Assembly: GCA_036768485.1 (NCBI GenBank)
Contig: JAVLUZ010000154.1
Span: 43,170,284 to 43,234,283 of the forward strand
Origin: Mermis nigrescens
Lineage: Eukaryota > Nematoda > Enoplea > Mermithida > Mermithidae
Length of the DNA: 64,000 bases
Reading direction: 5' to 3'
In this document: positions 57,261 to 64,000 of the stretch, piece after piece
How the letters are laid out: the number at the start of each line of letters is the position of its first letter
Position numbering within the stretch: position 1 is the first letter of the stretch
Translations under genes and position numbers: made by a program
Notes under the pieces: model-generated
What the model saw: only the letters and a program-made list of their open reading frames with translations
Databases searched by the model: none
Told to the model about the DNA's origin: nothing

Positions 57261-58622
57261 TACTTAGGCTTAGGCTTAGTATATCTGAAAAGGTGTTTAG
57301 AGCTGTTTAGGTCGAGGTCGCTCCCGCCCAATCATGAAGAGATGCTGTAGTCGATGGTCACTGTTTACTTTAGTCCCTATCGAACTTTTTCTATCCTTTT
57401 TTAACATAATGGTATATAGCATTACACCATTATGATATATCTATCATATGATATAATCCTTGATTTTCTTCATTTTTTTAAATTTTTTTTAAATTTTAAA
57501 AATTTTTTTTAATTTTTTTAAATTTTTTTTAAAATTTTTTTCTTCATTCTTTTCATTCTTTTCAGATTCATAATCAACCTTTTGCAATAATTTACTTGAT
57601 AAGATTAGGAAAATGTAAGTTTTTGCTTCCAATATATTTAGGCTTAGGCTTAGTATATCTGAAAAGGTGTTTTAAGCTGCGTAAGTCGAGGTCGCTCTCG
57701 CTTAGGTCAATGTATAGATGCTTAGGTCGATGTATAGATGTTAGGTCGATGTATGGTCCTTGTGTCGATGATAGATGCTAAGTACCATTCCCTCATTACT
57801 TCGTTTTTATTTCTTACGAGAAGGTAGCTTAGCCGATTGGTAACATGTTGCGCTGTGAGAGCGACAGGCTCGAAGGGTCAAAACCTGTCACCTGAAAGTT
57901 ATTTTCTGTCTCGGGAAAACTCGTGTAGAACCTGTGTTAAAAAAAGATGGAAAAATTCACTCTGTATATACCCTAACAGTAAAACAAGATGGAAAAAATT
58001 CGATAGGGACTAAAGTAAATAAGTACCGGTCGATGTATAGATGCTTAGGTCTATGTATAAGTAGATGATTTAGATGCGAGACATAAATTTTCAAAAACTG
58101 ATTTTATGCCTTTTCAAGCAATAATCTATAACGTAGATGTTGAAAACACGATCTGTCAACCATGAGAGTAGAAAAATCTTTGAAAAATTTTAATCGAGAA
58201 TTTTTTTCACTCACATAGTTTTCCGTCAGTTTTTCTGACTTCTAAGTTGAAGATTATTGGTTGAAAAGGTATAAAAGCACGTTTTTTGAAAATTTGACAA
58301 GGTCACCTTATTCTCAATTAACTCCTTAGAACATGTTGAAGAAAGCGCGGAGAAAAATATTCATCCGTCTATGATCAATATTATAAAAGCTATGGGTTTC
58401 GTTAATTAGCTTCTTCCCGACCTACACAAGCCATCTACTCGGTCTAAGTATTTGAAGATTCAAATAGCTGAATGCAGAATCACATGTGCATACCCAATTT
58501 GGTGTCGATATAAGCATCTATACATCAACCTTAGCATCTATACATCGACCTAAGCATCTATACATCGACCTCGATAAGCAGCTTAAAACACCTTTTCAGA
58601 TATGCTAAGCCTAAGCTAAGTA
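57261..58622. repeat. Nested inverted repeats with TTAGGC words and ATGTATAGATGCTTAGGTCG satellites
   Basis: CTTAGGCTTAGGCTTAGTAT followed by CTGAAAAGGTGTTT at 57261 and 57640, and inverted at 58575-58622. TTAGGTCGATGTATAGATGC units lie at 57709-57757 and inverted at 58512-58570. An inner inverted pair (TTTACTTTAGTCCCTATCGA) is at about 57364 and 57987-58018. AT-rich filler at 57470-57545. Confidence 0.65.
57829..57898 (+). tRNA. tRNA-like sequence (His-type anticodon loop), probably pseudogene
   Basis: TAGCTTAGCCGATTGGTAAC (A-box-like), loop CTGTGAG (anticodon GTG) on a stem with one mismatch, and GGGTCAAAACC (B-box-like). T-stem and acceptor pairing are weak, and it lies in the middle of an inverted repeat. 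Confidence 0.35.
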
Positions 58623-59594
58623 TATTAGAAGCAAAAATTTAGATTTTCCTATATCTGATTAGGCAAAACTGAAAAAGATGCGAAAAAATGAAATTTTTAA
58701 AAGTTCTTTAAATTTCAAACAGCTTTTCGCGCCTTTTTTCTTTTTTCCATATTGCTATGCTTCTTCCTATACTTGCTCATATCGTCGCGCCGCTATGCAA
58801 AATAGTGCTACATCCACTTTTTGCAATTTTGAGAAAAACGCATTTAAAGTTTGCGTGGTATGAAATCAGTGTACATTGCGACAAATGGATGCTCATTTCT
58901 CAATTAATATTTGAGATTTAGGCTAGAATTTTTTTAGTAAACAGAAGCAATCTGGAGTAATCAAAGTGCATTAGCTCATTTTTCACAAAAGTGGATGTTG
59001 CAACTTTTTTGCAGTAGAAGCGACGATATTATTTATTTCTACAAACGTGTAAGTTCTTGGACCGAGCCGTTTTAATCGTCCCAACACTCAAATCGATAGT
59101 GGCCTGCAACTTGCAAGTATGGCTAGATTTTCACCAAATTTTTTTCCGCGCTTTAATTATAATGTTCTACCAGTCTGGCACAAAAATTTTGGCATTCCAT
59201 ATTCGTTTTGCTCCTTTTCTAAAAGTATTATATTCTTAACTTTAGCCCACAATTAAAGCTGCGCACTTTGCAAGTTTTACTACTTGGTAGAATTTTAGAT
59301 TACAGAGAATGCAACCGAAAACCTCTCTTTTGGGGCTGGGGTTCGAGGTGGCGCGCTCCTGCGCTCCCCAGCAGGGTCGGGGCAAAGCGGAAAATCTTGC
59401 AAAAATTAAGCACTGAAATATTTAATTCAACACTAGAATTTTCAGAAAATCATCCGACTTATGGTCCTTAATTCAGCTGATGAATAGATAAAATAGACTG
59501 GCACGAAGCCCGGAAATTTCCGGATATTTCCATGTCAAGATGACTAAAAAATTCTTGAAACGCATGACATGTGAATCTTTTGTTGACTTGTCAT

Positions 59595-60227
59595 TAGGCT
59601 GGCAAAAACCCAGATTTGAAAATTTTGCATTGTGGGTTTTTGGGGTTTTTCGTGAGTTTTTGGTGGGTTTCTGGGGGCTTTTATGGGTTTCTCTGATACT
59701 CACCAGGTACAGCTATAAACATTGTTTTGACTGACTCTTGATATGAAGGACCCAACATGAAAAACAGGACAAGTTTAAAATAAGCTTTATTAAGCTGTCG
59801 CTGTGCTGATCAGTGTTCAGTGATCACATATCCCTATCATCACAATAATCAGTATCCATCGATTGACATTGGTTTTATTAAACACCAACTTTCGGACTGT
59901 ATCGTGCTCAGTGAATTTCTAAATTTTGAATGTACAGACAAAAGTTTGGAAAATTTCGTTCCGATGAGGCCGTTGAAACTGCCAAGGTGAATACCTATGT
60001 AATAAGCATAAAAGTTGGACATTAAACATTGGAAACTTACATCGCCTTTCAGTGGAAACTTCACTAAAAGTCCTCAATTTATATGGCGCAGTGAACGATC
60101 CAACTTATCTACTATGAAGCATGGATCCGGCGAATATCAGAATACCAAAAACTCCAAAAACCTAAAACCCAAGATTTTTTAGAACCCCAAAACCCACCAA
60201 AAACCCAACCCACTCATGCCAGCCCTG
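59595..60227. mobile_element. 633-bp hAT-like element with perfect 8-bp TSD
   Basis: CTTGTCAT at 59587-59594 and 60228-60235. The ends are TAGGCTGGCA and TGCCAGCCCTG. Both ends carry inverted runs of TGGGTTTTTGGGG / CCCCAAAACCCA. No transposase is visible. Confidence 0.82.
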
Positions 60228-60235
60228 CTTGTCAT

Positions 60236-62449
60236 GTTTCCCACATTGAGCAGCTTCTAATAGCGCAATCTGTACAAAGCGCACGAATTTTCGGTATACT
60301 TTTGAATTCATGTTGACTAGAAGTGTTTGCAAATAGGTAATCTTTTACGATGTCGTCCTGATCCTATCTCTTTCTTCAACGAAAACGCCAATCGCGAATC
60401 TGGTTTATGAGCACGCGGGTACCTGAACGGGTACCTGGGTATACCACCCTGGTATCCGAATCCCCTAATATAAAATGGAGAATTAGCACTGCAGCTATGC
60501 AATATGTGCTAAGAATTGAACCTAGAAACATATTGCTTCTTGAGGTGATTGAATCACAATGTAAATGTGATTCGATGTAATCAACCGTAAAATGTTAAAT
60601 AAGCGAGTCTGTTAATCTTTAATATTGCCACAATATTTCGCGCATACGGTCTACGCAAATTCCATTATTCAGCTCTTTAGTTACATTATTTCATTTTGGC
60701 CGAATTCATTATCTCTGTTGTAAACAAATTTAAACTGCTAGCGACGCTTACTTTTAGCTTTATTAGCTTACTTAGCTTTACTTTTGTGACCATTATATAA
60801 ATTTAAACTGCAACTTCTATTCACATCGTGCGCGCAACTGTTTTAGTTAAACCTGGATCAAAGCCTGCTATCAATGTTCCAAATGCAGTCAGCTCCAGAT
60901 AAACTTGTTTTGAATAAATTTTCACTTCCTGTTGATTTCAAAATTGCTTTTTGTCACTTCATTCTGCTTCAAATGCTTTAATGACGCTACGAGATAGCAA
61001 ACCTGAATCATATAAATGATTACTATAAACTTCTTTTTAGAAATTTTAAATCGTCTGCTCAATCGATCCATCGTGCAGGATTTATTTTTATGAGGTTTTA
61101 AAATTCAAAGCTCCTGTCTGAGCAACGTCGGTTTGCAATTAATTATTCTCACCTGCGTATTTATATGCTGCAAGAAGATGCAACAGTCTCAGCCACCACT
61201 TGACTCGTGACTTAGATGATTAGAATATGAAATTTTCATTTGCCCTATGCATATCATATAAGATGATGAAACAAATATTTCTTCATTGATGAATAAATTG
61301 TTTTTGATTGTTAGGATTATCACTTAAATTGAAGTATGTAGCAACTTCATTTGTTTCAGGTTCTGATTAGATTAATACAGATATGACAAAAATCAATTTA
61401 CTGCATAGTATACCATATCTCTAGATTACTTCACAATTCTGCTTTGAATTACGAAATGATTTAAATTTCGTTAAATGGTACGGATTCTTCAGATTAAAGC
61501 CTCTGATTCTATTTAATGTATGTAATTTTTCAATAATTTTACTGCTTAGATATCGTTTTGCTCCTAGATCTCAATGTCAACTCAAATAAACGATGTTCAC
61601 CGTATTTTCTTCCAAACTGGTCCTATCTGGTACCATACCCGGTGATTCTAGTACCAGCATGCAGTTTATGGAATAGCGGGGCTAACTCGGGTAGTAAATA
61701 CAAAGTTTGCAGCACTAGTTCCTACTGATAATCTTAATCACCTACCTACCTATTTTTCGACAGACTTTTGGCACTTGTTTACAACAGTTGATAAGAGAAA
61801 ATACAAATGAGAATAATAGAGATCTTTCTGCATCTGATCAAATTTGTAACGTCAAAGGATATTCCTTTTCTAATAGTGATCATAATTAATTATATTCGAT
61901 TGTCTTTTGATGCCAGTCCAAAATTCTTGATCATCTTTTTCAACTTTCGTTAAGCTGATTTTATTGTGCTAGGTCTCTACACTGTTTCAGATTTCTGCCT
62001 GATGTTATGATTTCTGTTCTATTTAAATGACATGTACATTTGCTTGATTAGATTGCTTCACTTTAATTCGTGCAGTGATTGTCCCTTAACTCACCCAAGT
62101 CTACAAACATAAATATCTCAACCAATGAAAGAATGTCAACTAAGAAATGTATGCTTTGGGAGAAACATAAACTTTATCGCTCCACTGATGCAAAATCAAA
62201 TATAAATTCACATGGGATGTTGAAATTAAAATTTCTCTGCTTCTGACTAAATAAATATTTTTCTGACAAATGTTTGAAATCCTTCTATAATTTGTCAATA
62301 ATCAGATTAAATAATCATTGCTTCTTTCCAATTTTCTTCATGACCACAAAATCGTTTCTGATCCTTCAGAAAAAATTAAATTTGTTTCTGTTAGCTTTTC
62401 TGTATTGTTCATCTGAATCATCTTCCTATTTAGATTCGATGACTGTTTT
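60236..62449. other. AT-rich spacer, no gene recognised
   Basis: Nothing beyond short GGTACC-rich words at 60415-60460 and 61630-61660. Its right part may hold an unrecognisably decayed 5' portion of the LINE that follows. Confidence 0.4.
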
Positions 62450-63969
62450 TGCATTGCAAAGCATTCATTTTGACGCTTGAACATGCAACTGGTTTTAAAT
62501 TGAATAAAAGGCTTACTGTTATACCTTGATGGACTCTGTCTTTTTCTAGAAAAGGTTTCAAATTATCTTGCTGAGCCTTTAGCAGAAAGTATCTTAATGC
62601 TTCTTTTATTAACTAGCACTATCCCAAATTTAGGGAAATTAGCTGAGTAAGTCTTCTATGAAAAGGAGACGTAGCCTTACTTGAGTAATTATAGACCGAT
62701 TTGCATTTGTCTGCTCATCGGTAAAATCATGCGTGAAAGATTGATTAACTCAAAAGTTATCGATTTTCTCACTTTCAACAGACTCTTATCTTCTTCTCAC
62801 TTTTGCTTTCTAAAATCTAAGTCTTGTGAATTACAACTACTTAAATGTAAACACAGCGACGGTATCTTTGAGCAATAGGACTCCTGTCGATATAGCTTAC
62901 ATCGACTTTTCGAAAGCTTTTGATAAACTCCCGTTATCTAAATTCTATTATAAACTCTCAAAATATGGATTCAAGGTCTACTTTTTAATTGGCCCGATTC
63001 CTTTTTAAATGGTCTGTCTCAGCAGTGTTTGTATTAACGGAGTTTTTTCTGATTTCATGCCTGTTGGCAGTGGTGTTCCCCAAGGTAGTTGTAGTTTATT
63101 CTTAATGTATGTTGATGACCTATGTAACTTGATTCAAGATAGTAAAATTTACTCTTTGCCGATGATAACAAAATCTTTGGTCCATCTTGATGATTATCAT
63201 TTAATACAAAAAGATCTGGATAATATTTATACTTGGTCTATTAATTGGCAACTTACCTGTTAATAACGAAAAATGCAACTTTATCATTCGGTAAAAATAA
63301 TCCAAAAAAGCTTTTTGAATAACATGACTATTCCAAATATTTCAAAATAATTTCAAAATAACTTATTCCAAAATAATCCTAATTGTAAGGAACATTTAAA
63401 TCGCATAATTAAAAAGGCTGTTTCTCAGTTGTTTTCGATTACACAAAGCTTTATCTTTCTCGTGATAAAGATATTTCACTTAGGACATATACTCTTTATG
63501 CAAGACCCATGCTTGAATTCTTCATGTTTCTGTATGGGATCCATATTATGCAAATGATATAAATCGTCTTGAAAGTGTTCAGCGTAAATTTACTAAACGT
63601 CTTTTTTGGTTTTCATAGCAATTTATCCTATCCTGAACGCCTAAAACTTTTAACCTACCTTCTTTAAAACTTCGTCATCTCACATATGTATTTTTATGTC
63701 TCATGTATCAAATTATTAAAGGTTTATCTTGTATTGATGCTAATGAATTTTGTATTTTTAGTTCCAGGATCACTCGAGCTGAAAATTGTCGCAAACTTAC
63801 GTCACCAGTTTTCCGTTCTAATGCTCACCTCAACGACTTTTCCCAACGCTATTCGAAAATTTGGAACAAGTTACCTGATCATGTCGTCGCTTCTCCTAAC
63901 ATTGGTTCGTTCAAAAAAGAGCTGCTAAATATTGATTTTGCAATCTTATTGTTGGGGCATAGGCGGTGA
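62450..63969 (+). pseudogene. Degenerate CR1/Jockey-type LINE: reverse transcriptase and C-terminal domain
   Basis: Known order of non-LTR reverse transcriptase blocks is seen in shifted frames. HATGFKLNK is at 62480 and LAEPLAE at 62570. Then come SNYRPI (62681 ORF), VDIAYIDFSKAFDK (62887-), VPQGS and LFLMYVDDL (the upstream IYINDL-equivalent, not the catalytic site). The catalytic FADD reads in another frame at about 63157. DDYHLIQKDLDNIYTWSINW is thumb-like. The C-terminus has LTYVFLCLMYQIIKG and RYSKIWNKLPDHVV, ...SFKKELLNIDF, ending at TGA near 63969. At least five frame breaks make it inactive. The 5' end and endonuclease were not found. Confidence 0.88.
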
Positions 63970-64000
63970 AACGACCGAAGCTCCAAAATTTAGCTTCGGC

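Noticed and set aside
57261..57280. TTAGGC units as a telomere or chromosome end
   Set aside because: Only two to three units, within a dispersed repeat and surrounded by ordinary sequence.
63100..63120. YVDDL taken as the RT catalytic site
   Set aside because: Its position matches the IYINDL-type block after PQGS; the catalytic FADD follows about 40 bp later in another frame.

Overview
The window is repeat-dense, AT-rich animal DNA. Its genes have spliced exons and kilobase-scale introns, and there are no operon-like or bacterial features. A neuropeptide-type rhodopsin GPCR, GIY-YIG Penelope-like and non-LTR retroelement remains, hAT-type and TA-target MITEs and a few TTAGGC runs suggest a metazoan, perhaps an ecdysozoan (nematode-like). 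That placement is an inference. The assembly has one 100-N gap at 55867-55966.

Host genes. (1) On the minus strand, five consecutive exons between 9379 and 1 join in phase into at least 346 residues of a class A GPCR with all seven helices; the C-terminal tail runs off the left edge. (2) On the plus strand, six exons between about 25145 and 38198 join in phase into an unrecognised protein of about 570 residues. It has lysine/serine-rich tracts and two related CxxC modules, and an apparent one-base frameshift in its last exon. (3) A minus-strand exon-like ORF at 52445-52824 is split, in frame, by a 169-bp MITE.

Mobile DNA. Most of the rest is transposon-derived. The dominant family is a composite repeat. 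It has a short GC hairpin head, a conserved head segment of about 110 bp, a 1.5-2 kb body full of GTGTAAA/TTTACAC dyads and 225-280 bp tandem modules, and a tail built as a long inverted-repeat pair. Copies lie at 17679-21332 and 26389-29045 (plus), 42310-39308 and 43840-42340 (minus), and a 7.2 kb multi-head array at 46727-53924. That array sits inside a Penelope-like element whose uninterrupted inverted twin is 850 bp away, so both insertion junctions can be read. Smaller families include three hAT-like groups with 8-bp target duplications (for example 1140-2548, 4656-4910, 30923-31197, 41013-41247, 14425-14582, 59595-60227). A TATAGTCTGTTTCA-ended family with TA targets includes one member that carries a tRNA-like sequence. 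There are also several foldback elements.

Layout: 1-9.4 kb GPCR with element-filled introns; 9.4-25 kb intergenic with MITEs and composite copy 1; 25-38.2 kb lysine-rich gene, whose first intron holds composite copy 2; 38.2-44 kb composite copies 3 and 3b (minus); 45.6-54.3 kb Penelope palindrome with the 7.2 kb insertion; 54.2-56.2 kb satellites, a Helitron-like hairpin, microsatellites and the gap; 56.2-62.4 kb AT-rich DNA with MITEs and inverted repeats; 62.45-64 kb degenerate LINE reverse transcriptase.
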